Below, one piece after another: positions 14,636 to 21,331 of a stretch of DNA of 42,084 nt. The notes below the pieces were generated by a model. That model worked only from the letters and a program-made list of their open reading frames with translations, was not told where the DNA came from and searched no databases. A program made the translations under genes and the position numbers. The DNA is from Prochlorococcus sp. AG-402-C09 (GTDB lineage Bacteria; Cyanobacteriota; Cyanobacteriia; PCC-6307; Cyanobiaceae). The DNA is taken from the NCBI GenBank assembly GCA_003279565.1, contig QCHN01000011.1:1-42084 (forward strand). The letters are read 5' to 3'. Every line of letters starts with the position of its first letter. Position 1 is the stretch's first letter.

Positions 14636-14800
14636 TTATGCCCGACAGTTAATTCGAGGTGTGTTTTTAGATTTTTGGCTCACTATTTGATGCCATAATA
14701 GATTTGCTTCTTTTGCTAGATCCATATATTCATTTCTACCTTCAGCATTTTTCATTTTCATTAATGTGAATGCGTATCTATAGGTGAGTTTTTTGGTCAT
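14636..14800 (-). CDS. RYxxxL helical microprotein, 54 aa, copy 3
   Basis: Begins MTKKLTYRYAFTLMKMKNAE and continues GRNEYMDLAKEANLLWHQIV, with a basic tail. This is the most typical member: two helices with RYAF in the first and an A-x-x-LW in the second. The 29-codon gene at 20507-20596 (MNDAERAVGRKEAIYLLKDA) corresponds to the second helix of this copy. Function unknown. Confidence 0.66.
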   Translation of the reverse strand: MTKKLTYRYAFTLMKMKNAEGRNEYMDLAKEANLLWHQIVSQKSKNTPRINCRA

Positions 14801-14999
14801 AACCATTAAATCGATGCATAAGATGATGTCTCAAACCTTCGTAATCAATTGTATTTAATGTAACATCTTGAACTTTTTTTTTTGTAAGTCTAGTTATAGC
14901 CGTTCATTGATGGGCTACAAAAGTTCTTTTATCTTTAAGATATGAGAAATTTCATAATTGAAGCGCCATGATTGAAAGTGGTTGATCTTTTACAAAAAT

Positions 15000-15182
15000 A
15001 TGGGAGAAGCGAAAAGGAGAAAAGAACAGGGTTTGCCTCCTAAGAAAATTAAAAAAGAAAAGAAAGACGATAGTCCTAATATTCTTCAAAAACTTCGTAG
15101 GAATCAAATATTGCCAGTCGTACTAGCAATAGGGTTTGTGATTTTTTTGATTGTTGATTTGGTTCGGTATTACAACCAATAA
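15000..15182 (+). CDS. DUF2839-like small membrane protein, 60 aa
   Basis: Begins MGEAKRRKEQGLPPKK and then a Lys-rich linker; residues about 37-55 form one membrane span (ILPVVLAIGFVIFLIVDLV). Paralogue of 1076-1297, identical in 14 of the first 15 residues. No Shine-Dalgarno site is visible in the AT-rich leader either. The basic N-terminus should be cytoplasmic. DUF2839 assignment is by remembered signature. Confidence 0.72.
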   Translation: MGEAKRRKEQGLPPKKIKKEKKDDSPNILQKLRRNQILPVVLAIGFVIFLIVDLVRYYNQ

Positions 15183-15326
15183 AAACAGAATTCAACTTAT
15201 TTATTACAGGGTTTTGCTTATCACTGATAAAGTTGAAAAGTAATTTTATCGATGCAAATTTTTAAAGTTGATAATCCAACAAGGCAATTCTATTCTACTA
15301 AAATCTAAATATAGACTCTAATACTT

Positions 15327-15413
15327 ATGGGAGATAAGAAGAAAAAGAAGAAGTGCAAGAAGAAGAAATGTTCTGCTTGGAAGGGTGGTAAATGTATTTG
15401 TCATCGTCAATAA
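15327..15413 (+). CDS. Lys/Cys-rich microprotein, 28 aa
   Basis: MGDKKKKKKCKKKKCSAWKG, then a short tail with CICH: thirteen Lys and four Cys in 28 residues, with Cys at 10, 15, 23 and 25 and His at 26. Nearly half the residues are Lys. The CxxxxC, then CxCH arrangement suits a zinc or Fe-S knuckle, and the charge suits nucleic-acid or membrane-surface binding; both are inference. It starts with ATG after TACTT. Too patterned to be a chance frame, and Lys codons AAG and AAA are mixed rather than one homopolymer. Confidence 0.6.
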   Translation: MGDKKKKKKCKKKKCSAWKGGKCICHRQ

Positions 15414-15831
15414 AAATAATCAAAATAAAAGGTATTACTAGTCGATATCCATTTTTTTTTTATAAAACCCTTTCAAAGATGCATATATACCTCGGTTAGG
15501 CCTACCCATACCGAACCATATCAGAGGAATTCAGTTTTTACTTTTTTTTTAATTTAGATTGATAACCTATCCTGTTAAACCGAAGTTCTTCCTTACTCAA
15601 CTTCAATCGTTAAAAATATGGCTTTATCTTAAAGTCCAAAGTATTGGTCCGTTTAGAAGAATACGAATCACTTCACAGATTATTCAATAGATTCAGGGAA
15701 AGGAATATTTGTTCGTTTCACAATTGCTGCGTTGCTTTTCGTTCCACTCGGCTTTGTTGCATGTATGACTACTATCTAGAGATTACGATATTCTAACTAG
15801 ATTTATATGATGGGGCTAAAGCCCTCAATTG
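15414..15831. other. 418-base stretch: hairpin element and a start-less open frame
   Basis: Contains the third copy of the GGTTAGSCCTACC element (15494-15506) and a 40-codon plus-strand frame, open at 15657-15776, that ends in a convincing membrane segment (GIFVRFTIAALLFVPLGFVA, then CMTTI) but has no start codon after the TAG at 15654. The frame could be a decayed relative of the small membrane genes that follow the other copies of the element. Confidence 0.4.
15493..15516 (+). repeat. GGTTAGSCCTACC hairpin element, copy 3
   Basis: GGTTAGGCCTACC (15494-15506), followed by CATACCG so that CGGT can pair with ACCG. The variant base makes the centre a perfect AGGCCT palindrome. ACCGAACC follows, as in copy 1. 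No intact gene lies within 100 bases downstream; the start-less open frame at 15657 may be what it once controlled. Confidence 0.45.
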
Positions 15832-16017
15832 CTAGTTTTTAAACCTAGTAGTAAAAGCATCACCTTCAACGAAAATCTTTTTTCTATTTATACCTGCTGG
15901 CAATGCAAAAATCAGTACTACCGATAGGAAAACAATTAAATCCAGTGGAAATCTTCCAATCCCCCACTCTGAGAAAGCTAAAGCTAATGTTGTGATTTGC
16001 ATTTTTTTTTTATGCAT
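15832..16017 (-). CDS. DLI-type membrane protein, 61 aa, copy 2
   Basis: Begins at ATG 16017 (MHKKKMQITTLALAF) or the ATG five codons later. It contains WGIGRFPLDLIVFL, then a span (SVVLIFALPAG), basic NRKKIF and ends AFTTRFKN. Pattern-similar to 13792-13989 (G, F, xx, DLI, V/F-rich span, ALP, basic, F-K-x). The N-terminal half is also hydrophobic. Unknown function. Confidence 0.56.
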   Translation of the reverse strand: MHKKKMQITTLALAFSEWGIGRFPLDLIVFLSVVLIFALPAGINRKKIFVEGDAFTTRFKN

Positions 16018-16300
16018 TAAGAATCTATATGAGATTTTAAAATTTGTAATATTGTCTTAGTAAAAATTATTGAGGTTCTTTAGACATGTTGGGAGGAATT
16101 AGCACTTTTCCCCCCCTTCATTATGTATTAACTCACGGGCATGATTAAGTAGTCATGGAAATAGCTTTTAATCCAATAAAGTTCATTCATATATTTTAAA
16201 ATCATAGTGATGTTAGAAATGGCATGAAAATTGGCTAGAGCTATAAAAGATTGTTTTTCATATATAAGGTCATTACATTAACTTATGAATTCTGGAGCTC

Positions 16301-16483
16301 ATGACTAAGAAAAAGAAGGGGAACAAAACTAATCCCATAAAAGTTCAAAAAATTCAAAAAGTTCTTGAACAACAACAACCCGAACAAAACAATACTCTTA
16401 TTTTTAGTGGAGTATTGCTAGCAATGAGTTCTATAGGACTTTTGATTTTTGTACTTAGCGATAAGGTGTTTCACTTAAGTTGA
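16301..16483 (+). CDS. basic single-span membrane protein, 60 aa
   Basis: MTKKKKGNKTNPIKVQKIQK is followed by a Gln-rich part and one membrane span at residues about 33-52 (LIFSGVLLAMSSIGLLIFVL). The Lys-rich cytoplasmic start and C-terminal span give the same outline as the MGEAKRRK proteins, though without their motif. ATG start. Unknown function. Confidence 0.6.
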   Translation: MTKKKKGNKTNPIKVQKIQKVLEQQQPEQNNTLIFSGVLLAMSSIGLLIFVLSDKVFHLS

Positions 16484-16605
16484 TACGTAACGTCTATTAA
16501 TAATTACTCGTCCCTGGGAAAGAAACCGAACCATGTAAACCGAATGTCAATTACTCACAGTTTCCTCTCTTTTACTCGATGATTAAATAAATTTTTAAAA
16601 CTCAA

Positions 16606-16710
16606 ATGACTTACTTTAGGAGAATTTCCTTAGACGAAGTTTTAGAAGAAGATATCTTCTTCAATTATGAACAATATTCCAGTCTTTTAGAAGATTCAGA
16701 GTGGTTATGA
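16606..16710 (+). CDS. acidic microprotein, 34 aa, coupled
   Basis: Reads MTYFRRISLDEVLEEDIFFN and ends EDSEWL: acidic and amphipathic. Its TGA overlaps the ATG of the 26-aa membrane peptide at 16707 (ATGA), which suggests co-translation. Family not recognised. Confidence 0.5.
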   Translation: MTYFRRISLDEVLEEDIFFNYEQYSSLLEDSEWL

Positions 16711-16787
16711 AAACCACTGAATTACTTTTGATATTTTTCTCATTATCATTTTCGTTTTTAGGCATCTCTTTGCTTGTTTTTTATTAA
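16707..16787 (+). CDS. ELxLIF membrane peptide, 26 aa, copy 1
   Basis: MKTTELLLIFFSLSFSFLGI then SLLVFY: essentially one membrane span with a Ser-rich face. It matches the minus-strand 25-aa peptide at 17308-17385 at 14 of 25 positions, including MK, EL, LIF, SLS, FLG and S-L. Two copies 0.5 kb apart in opposite orientation, each following a different soluble microprotein gene. Size and form suit a single-span accessory subunit or a membrane-active peptide. Confidence 0.6.
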   Translation: MKTTELLLIFFSLSFSFLGISLLVFY

Positions 16788-16912
16788 AGCTTTGTTTATC
16801 TCCAGCTTATTCAATTTAGTTATATTGAATTAATTACTTATGTTCATTTGATTTAAATAGTGCTTTTATAATGATTGAGAAATCACAATCTTAGTTTTCG
16901 AAATTTTACCAA

Positions 16913-17245
16913 ATGGAAGATCAAATTATTGCTGCCGAAAAAGCTAAATCTATTTCAGCCGAAATATGCCAATGGTCAGGAGCTGTATTTGGTATTTTGT
17001 TTGGGCTAGGTTTCTTTTTGGCTGAAGTTCAAAAGAATGACTTAAAATCTCTACCTTGGTGGAAGCCAATTTCTGCCCTTATTGCTGGGGCAGCTGTGTC
17101 TGCACATGGTAGCAATGTTATTAACAATAAAAGAACTGCTGAATTAACTGCTTTGTTAGTGAGATCAACTAATAGTGCGTCTGAGTTGCCAATATCACAG
17201 ACATCTGAATATTCAGATCTTTTGGAAGATTCTGATAACAAATGA
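16913..17245 (+). CDS. two-span membrane protein, 110 aa
   Basis: A charged start (MEDQIIAAEKAKSISAEICQW) precedes span 1 at about residues 22-38 (GAVFGILFGLGFFLAEV) and span 2 at about 49-66 (PISALIAGAAVSAHGSNV). A polar Ser/Thr-rich tail of about 40 residues ends it. Probably both ends are cytoplasmic. The opposite-strand frame at 17029-17241 is a shadow. Unknown function. Confidence 0.68.
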   Translation: MEDQIIAAEKAKSISAEICQWSGAVFGILFGLGFFLAEVQKNDLKSLPWWKPISALIAGAAVSAHGSNVINNKRTAELTALLVRSTNSASELPISQTSEYSDLLEDSDNK

Positions 17246-17307
17246 TGTTATTAAATTACTTACTTAAGAGCATCTCTTTCTAATGCTCTTAATCCTTTCT
17301 CCATTAC

Positions 17308-17385
17308 TTAAATAGCAAGAAATGAGAAACCTAAAAACGTCATTGATAATGACGAAAATATCAAAATCAGTTCAAAGTATTTCAT
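17308..17385 (-). CDS. ELxLIF membrane peptide, 25 aa, copy 2
   Basis: MKYFELILIFSSLSMTFLGF then SFLAI, one membrane span, paralogous to 16707-16787. It starts 10 bases after the end of the ECLQFGIC gene at 17396-17584 on the same strand, so the two are likely co-transcribed. The conservation between two such short frames is the main evidence that either is real. Confidence 0.6.
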   Translation of the reverse strand: MKYFELILIFSSLSMTFLGFSFLAI

Positions 17386-17395
17386 TAGATTACTC

Positions 17396-17584
17396 CTATT
17401 GAATTACTCTTTGTGGTTGAACTTGATAAGAACAGATACCAAATTGTAAGCACTCCATTTCTTCATCGCTTTTTAATTGTAGCTTTGAAAAATTTAGTCT
17501 TTCAGAAAGTTGAGTAAGAATAAGTCGAGCTGCATTCTCAGCAGCTTCAGTAGTCAATTGAGCAAAGCGATTTCCGTAGGACAT
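17396..17584 (-). CDS. ECLQFGIC microprotein, 62 aa, copy 1
   Basis: Taken from ATG 17584 (MSYGNRFAQL); the frame is open to a GTG at 17602. A helical N-terminal 40 residues rich in Ala, Leu and Glu, then EEMECLQFGICSYQVQPQR. The octapeptide ECLQFGIC (residues 44-51) recurs in the proteins at 17991-18158 and 19485-19667, each time 11-15 residues from the C-terminus, while the N-terminal parts differ. The two Cys six residues apart could form a disulfide, bind metal or be modified. Followed by a membrane peptide gene 10 bases on. Function unknown. Confidence 0.68.
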   Translation of the reverse strand: MSYGNRFAQLTTEAAENAARLILTQLSERLNFSKLQLKSDEEMECLQFGICSYQVQPQRVIQ

Positions 17585-17837
17585 ATTAGGTCGAAGATCC
17601 ACATTTTTTTTTCTACTCCTATTTGGCGGATGACACCTAGAGCATAAACACTTAACTATTTAGGCTGTTTCGATGATTAATAGTTAGTCTCTGATGATTT
17701 TTACATTTTGAGAAACTTATTTCTCTGGAAAATCTGTGAAGATTTTAAGTATGGCATACAAAATTATAATAGTTTTAGAGATTGGTTTTTTTTAGATTAT
17801 TAGGTTTAATAGAGTGAAAATTAAGTGAACTTGATTA

Positions 17838-17978
17838 ATGAGTGGTGATAACCTACTTTCTCATTTGCCAGTAAGATTTTATTCTGATGAAATGACTGAA
17901 ACTAAAAGGATCGTTTATCTAGAACGAAAATTTCAAGAATTAGATGAATTTATTGAAAATATTCCTGAAGTGGCATAG
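17838..17978 (+). CDS. MSGDNLL microprotein, 46 aa, copy 1
   Basis: Begins MSGDNLLSHLPVRFYSDEMT and continues as a charged helix (LERKFQELDEFIENI). The first 24 residues match the minus-strand 56-aa protein at 37654-37824: MSGDNLL, then a short variable part, (K/R)FYS(D/E)E and TETK. Within the motif the codons differ mostly at synonymous positions. Soluble and acidic, perhaps coiled-coil in its second half. Convergent with the ECLQFGIC gene at 17991. Confidence 0.62.
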   Translation: MSGDNLLSHLPVRFYSDEMTETKRIVYLERKFQELDEFIENIPEVA

Positions 17979-17990
17979 TGCTGGATTTCT

Positions 17991-18158
17991 TTATCCAAAA
18001 TAAAACTCTTCTGGTCTTGGTGATTGTGCTTGCACAGCACAAATCCCAAACTGTAAGCATTCTTGGACCTCATCGTTTTGCTGTCTTTCAGTTTGAATAT
18101 TAGTGAGGAATAATTCTCGGATGCTTTGATTTAAAGGTTTGAATGGATTAAAGGACAT
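17991..18158 (-). CDS. ECLQFGIC microprotein, 55 aa, copy 2
   Basis: MSFNPFKPLNQSIRELFLTN, a Gln-rich middle, then EVQECLQFGICAVQAQSPRP and a short aromatic end (EEFYFG). ECLQFGIC is at residues 33-40. Against copy 1 the eight codons differ at four bases, all synonymous. The start ATG has an AT-rich leader without a clear Shine-Dalgarno site. Unknown function. Confidence 0.66.
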   Translation of the reverse strand: MSFNPFKPLNQSIRELFLTNIQTERQQNDEVQECLQFGICAVQAQSPRPEEFYFG

Positions 18159-18186
18159 AATTAAGCTCCCTAAATACCCTTTTACT

Positions 18187-18222
18187 TTTTACTCTATTCG
18201 GGTAGCAAAAACTAGAGAGTAA
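18187..18222. promoter_or_regulatory. inverted repeat upstream of the 18317 operon
   Basis: TTTTTACTCT and AGAGAGTAAA flank about 18 bases containing GGGTAG; ACTCT can pair with AGAGT. It lies about 100 bases before the three-gene unit starting at 18317 and 30 bases beyond the divergent start at 18158, so it may serve either gene. No regulator is assigned. Confidence 0.3.
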
Positions 18223-18316
18223 ACCCCAAAGTATTTATACGCCTTTACAGGGTGTGAAGAGGCCGTTTTAAGTATTAAATGAGCTGCCTAGATTTAACAT
18301 TATCTAAAGTTGCCGA

Positions 18317-18781
18317 ATGATAAAAACAATAATAAGAGCAATGTATTCTGCTTTTATTTCTATTGTCTTAATCTCAATTATTCTGGCTGGCTGGACTTGT
18401 TTCGCTTTTATTTCCCAACCCACAAATTCTGGTGAGATAATTAATGTGATACAACATATGTATGAAAGTCAGAAGTCAGTATTCATAGACGTCGTTGATC
18501 TTTCGAAATTACTAATAAAGGATACAAGTGAAAAAATAGCTAGTGAAGATAATAATCTTTTAACAGAATCAGAATTTCTGACAGATCAAGAAGACAAGTA
18601 TCTATTTGATGAGTCGTCAATTCCAGAAGACAATGGTGATAATCCTCTCGGGATAGTGATTGAACCATCCTTACCTGAAGTGATCGAAGAAAATTCGCCT
18701 GAAATTAGTTTAGAACCATTGGAAAGTGATCATAGTGGGGTTTCTTTTAATGAAATGGAAACAGGAATGGACATCAATTAA
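18317..18781 (+). CDS. membrane-anchored acidic protein, 154 aa
   Basis: MIKTIIRAMYSAFISIVLIS begins a single span that ends near residue 33. The remaining 120 residues are strongly acidic and low in complexity (Glu, Asp, Ser, Pro), predicted disordered, with no Cys beyond residue 30. It probably exposes a negatively charged tail on one membrane face. It resembles in architecture, but not clearly in sequence, the 126-aa protein at 36537-36917. First gene of a unit with the two exported proteins that follow. Confidence 0.66.
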   Translation: MIKTIIRAMYSAFISIVLISIILAGWTCFAFISQPTNSGEIINVIQHMYESQKSVFIDVVDLSKLLIKDTSEKIASEDNNLLTESEFLTDQEDKYLFDESSIPEDNGDNPLGIVIEPSLPEVIEENSPEISLEPLESDHSGVSFNEMETGMDIN

Positions 18782-18839
18782 GTCTGTTAAACGAATTTTT
18801 TTAAATGTCTTTAATATTGCTTTACTTAAGATTTTTCTT

Positions 18840-18998
18840 ATGAATAAAATTCTACCTTTAGTATTTGCCCTTTCTTTTACGACAGCTCCTGTTTTGGCAT
18901 GGGGTGAAGGTGGATGCTCTTTATCTAAGAAGAACAAAGCAATTCAAGATGAGATGGTTGTTGAGCAAGTTGACAGCTCCGATTCTACCGATATGTAA
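18840..18998 (+). CDS. exported microprotein, 52 aa
   Basis: From ATG 18840: MNKILPLVFALSFTTAPVLA is a signal peptide with an Ala-x-Ala site (VLA). The mature peptide of about 32 residues starts WGEGGCSLSKKNKAI and ends with an acidic Ser/Asp tail. One Cys. Upstream in-frame codons from 18726 overlap the previous gene and are not used. The next gene starts 10 bases after its stop, so they are co-transcribed. Confidence 0.62.
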   Translation: MNKILPLVFALSFTTAPVLAWGEGGCSLSKKNKAIQDEMVVEQVDSSDSTDM

Positions 18999-19008
18999 TT
19001 TCAAGAAA

Positions 19009-19260
19009 ATGAAAAACTCATTGCTAATTCGAATTGTTTTTTTCTCTCTTGCTTTTCTTCTGATTCTTTTTCCTGCGCCTGTTAATGCAGATGAAATAGA
19101 TTCATCGCTTATAAAAACAGATCCTACTGAAACCGTTCAAGCTCCTAAGAAAATGACAGAAAAGCAAATGAACGATCTTTTTGGCGAAGATCCGTATTTA
19201 GGCCAAACTTCTTATCTTCAGTCTCCGGATGGCTTCAGTCAAAGAGAAAAATCAAAATAA
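19009..19260 (+). CDS. exported protein, 83 aa
   Basis: From ATG 19009: MKNSLLIRIVFFSLAFLLIL, then FPAPVNA as the probable signal cleavage region. The mature part is acidic and Pro/Thr-containing (EKQMNDLFGEDPYLGQ, then polar residues to SK). No Cys in the mature part. It closes the unit 18317-19260. The longer frame upstream to 18865 overlaps the preceding gene and lacks a coherent signal, so this start is chosen. Confidence 0.62.
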   Translation: MKNSLLIRIVFFSLAFLLILFPAPVNADEIDSSLIKTDPTETVQAPKKMTEKQMNDLFGEDPYLGQTSYLQSPDGFSQREKSK

Positions 19261-19352
19261 TGGAACTTTTATTATCGAGAAAAGCCAAAGTAAAGTGTGG
19301 TAAAAAAAATTTCCTCGTATTAATAAAACAAGTCTTTCAAGAAAAGAGGTAG
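19260..19352 (+). CDS. basic microprotein, 30 aa, coupled
   Basis: MELLLSRKAKVKCGKKNFLV and a basic end. The ATG shares its A with the TAA of the preceding gene (TAATG), a coupling arrangement seen repeatedly in this window. Very basic; no relatives recognised. Confidence 0.35.
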   Translation: MELLLSRKAKVKCGKKNFLVLIKQVFQEKR

Positions 19353-19484
19353 TTGATTCTTCTACAATTTTCAATATGAATTGAATTATTTTTCTTTAAC
19401 TGTATAAATATTTGAGTGTTCTTCCCCATAGATTTCTTAAACCAATATGAGTAGAAATTAAACAGGTTGTTTAGATAACTAACC

Positions 19485-19667
19485 ATGCCATTCTCAAAGC
19501 AATTATTTCGAAATTTTTCTGGGGTTTCTAATCAAGGAAATGAAATGTCTGAATTGTTTTCTAATTACAAGCCAAAATATGATGATGATGTGATGGAGTG
19601 CTTGCAATTTGGTATCTGTTCTACGCGTCCAGCCCCCCCAAAAGAAATACCCTATTTTCACTTTTGA
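19485..19667 (+). CDS. ECLQFGIC microprotein, 60 aa, copy 3
   Basis: MPFSKQLFRNFSGVSNQGNE, a polar middle, KYDDDVMECLQFGICSTRPA and a Pro-rich aromatic end. ECLQFGIC spans residues 38-45. Its eight codons differ from copy 1 at a single synonymous base. The N-terminus has the same loose outline as copy 2 (MxFxxx, basic, an LF pair). It stands alone, in the opposite orientation to copies 1 and 2. Function unknown; possibilities include a metal site, a disulfide-looped peptide or a modified core peptide. Confidence 0.68.
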   Translation: MPFSKQLFRNFSGVSNQGNEMSELFSNYKPKYDDDVMECLQFGICSTRPAPPKEIPYFHF

Positions 19668-19718
19668 AAAACAACTTTTCTTGTATAACTTTTCACTATT
19701 TACTAGTACTTAATTAAG

Positions 19719-19931
19719 CTAATTAGCCAAGGTTAGCCAGCGTAAAATTATTAAAATCAAAACAGTCGTAACCAAAGGGAATGCTGGATAACGAGTTTTG
19801 AAATTGGCAGGAGGCCAGGGAGACCAGGAGATAAGTCTTCCTTTGGGTTCTTTAATTACCTCTTTTTTTTCTGAAGTCTTTGAGATATTTGGGCTAAATC
19901 CAAGTTTTTTGTTTTTCTTTGCTTCTGTCAT
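19719..19931 (-). CDS. DUF2839-like divergent membrane protein, 70 aa
   Basis: MTEAKKNKKLGFSPNISKTS resembles the MGEAKRRKELGLPP start of the other two members (EAK, basic, LG, P). A Trp/Pro-rich part (ISWSPWPPANF) precedes the C-terminal span at residues about 50-67 (FPLVTTVLILIILRWLTLA). Divergent member of the family; function unknown. Confidence 0.58.
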   Translation of the reverse strand: MTEAKKNKKLGFSPNISKTSEKKEVIKEPKGRLISWSPWPPANFKTRYPAFPLVTTVLILIILRWLTLAN

Positions 19932-20124
19932 AGTTATTTCATTTAAATAAATTTTAAAAGGTCAATTTGCAGAGTGTGACTTTGAGAGCAACTATATTGA
20001 TCTTATTTTTTGTTTTTTTTAAGATGATTTTTCACACCCATATCAAGAAGTTGAGTAGCATTTTATTAGTTGTTTTTGTGCACTCTTCACTAAAGAAGCC
20101 TTAGCTCTACGAATTTCTCGTGCA

Positions 20125-20268
20125 ATGTTCAATGAGAGAAAAAGTATTGAGAACTTTAATGCTTATCAATGTATACGAAGTTATCTAGTTGACTTGTCAA
20201 TGCAAGAGTTGATTGAACTCGCGAAAGACTATGGAATCGAAGTTGGTAAACTTTCCTCTTTTGAATAA
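20125..20268 (+). CDS. small helical protein, 47 aa
   Basis: MFNERKSIENFNAYQCIRSY and then a helix-turn-helix-like block (DLSMQELIELAKDYGIEVGK). The second block has the outline of a SAP-type helix-loop-helix (LxxLIELAKxYGIxVGK), a nucleic-acid-binding motif, but at this length the match is only suggestive. The frame extends upstream without ATG for about 30 codons. Confidence 0.42.
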   Translation: MFNERKSIENFNAYQCIRSYLVDLSMQELIELAKDYGIEVGKLSSFE

Positions 20269-20506
20269 TAAATTAGAGGTGAACCCTACACGCGGTTGAT
20301 GACTTCTCTTTTCAGAATGTTTGAGTGATAAATCAGGAACCAAGATTTTGTTAAATGAGTAGGCACAACGTTCGGGTAGAAGCTAAATATCCGCATGTCT
20401 TAAAAAGAATGTAGCTAAAAGCAAAGTAACGATCAACAGAAAAAGCTTTATATGTTTAGCAAAGTTGTAATGGAAAAGCAATCTTTGAGAGAGGTATATT
20501 AAATTG

Positions 20507-20596
20507 ATGAATGATGCTGAAAGAGCCGTTGGCAGGAAAGAAGCTATTTACCTTCTTAAAGATGCTGAAAATATTTGGCAAAAAATTCAAAGTTGA
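20507..20596 (+). CDS. RYxxxL family, short copy 4, 29 aa
   Basis: MNDAERAVGRKEAIYLLKDA then ENIWQKIQS, aligned with MKNAEGRNEYMDLAKEANLLWHQI of the 14636-14800 protein. The first helix with RYAF is missing, so this may be a truncated relic or a one-helix variant. Preceded by several short interrupted frames. Confidence 0.42.
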   Translation: MNDAERAVGRKEAIYLLKDAENIWQKIQS

Positions 20597-20709
20597 AGTT
20601 TTTTCATTTTTAACTCTTGGGAATTCAATGAATTTTTCATAATTCGATCCTAATAATAAAAAAGAAATTTCTAAATCCAAAAACTTTATATTGAAAGTGT
20701 AAATTCTAT

Positions 20710-20877
20710 TTAAATATCTTCATTATATTCAGTCATTAAATCAATGAGGTCAGAAAATATTTCATCTTCATCTTGCCCAATGATAGCTTTGGTCCCAAGA
20801 TCAAAGGTAGATTTTAAATCAGAAAGTAATTCTCTATCTTCTTGGTTTAGAGGATTAATTTTATCGAAGTTATGCAT
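20710..20877 (-). CDS. acidic microprotein, 55 aa
   Basis: MHNFDKINPLNQEDRELLSD then a helix ending in an acidic tail (IFSDLIDLMTEYNEDI). Predicted helical, soluble and strongly acidic. Its ATG shares a base with the TAA of the gene at 20877-21011 (TAATG), so translation is probably coupled. Unknown function. Confidence 0.56.
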   Translation of the reverse strand: MHNFDKINPLNQEDRELLSDLKSTFDLGTKAIIGQDEDEIFSDLIDLMTEYNEDI

Positions 20878-21011
20878 TATTTATAAACAGAAGTAACAAA
20901 ATTGATTTCAAGTTGATTAATGTTATTTGAAAATTGATCCAGCCCCCACAATTCGCCTCTTTTGGAAGCTTCAACTATTGATTCGTAGAATTCAGGAATA
21001 TGTGATGACAT
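20877..21011 (-). CDS. small protein, 44 aa, coupled
   Basis: MSSHIPEFYESIVEASKRGE, then LWGLDQFSNNINQLEINF. A soluble helical protein with one Trp. First gene of a two-gene coupled unit with 20710-20877; the stop TAA overlaps the next ATG. Family not recognised. Confidence 0.54.
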   Translation of the reverse strand: MSSHIPEFYESIVEASKRGELWGLDQFSNNINQLEINFVTSVYK

Positions 21012-21019
21012 GGTTCTAG

Positions 21020-21151
21020 ATGGATATGGGTGAGATGCCTGCAGAAAGTTGGTGGAAATTAATTACTCCAAAAGAAATGAGAGCGGGAATGAACCAACTA
21101 AATGGAAGAAAAATTCTGATTTTAGATTTTGTATCTTCGGACATGGTTTAA
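21020..21151 (+). CDS. small protein, 43 aa
   Basis: MDMGEMPAESWWKLITPKEM, then MNQLNGRKILILDFVSSDMV. A second ATG at 21026 is possible. It is divergent from the coupled pair, only 8 bases from their start, so the promoters must overlap the coding regions. Two Trp and a hydrophobic strand near the C-terminus. Family not recognised. Confidence 0.42.
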   Translation: MDMGEMPAESWWKLITPKEMRAGMNQLNGRKILILDFVSSDMV

Positions 21152-21279
21152 ATTAATTAAATTAATCATGCTTTAAATATTTCTTTTTCGAGAGAATGAT
21201 TGGTTCGGTTCCCTATATAAAAAAGTCATCCAAAGAATCTTTTTATGTTTGTTGTTCCTATTGAAGATTATTAAACTTT

Positions 21280-21321
21280 GGTTTTAAATTCTATAGCCCT
21301 AACTTCGTAGGTTTTAAATTC
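21280..21321. repeat. 13-base direct repeat beyond the SelO stop
   Basis: GGTTTTAAATTCT occurs twice with a 29-base period just beyond the 3' end of the SelO gene (21280-21292 and 21309-21321). It could mark a junction left by insertion or deletion. Confidence 0.4.
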
Positions 21322-21331
21322 TGGTGTTGAT

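Noticed and set aside
16086-16148. 20-codon frame MLGGISTFPPLHYVLTHGHD
   Set aside because: Too short, no relatives found in the window, no ribosome site of note and a G/C homopolymer in the middle.
18726-18998. Longer 90-codon version of the exported 52-aa protein
   Set aside because: It overlaps the preceding gene in another phase and would bury the signal peptide that begins at ATG 18840.
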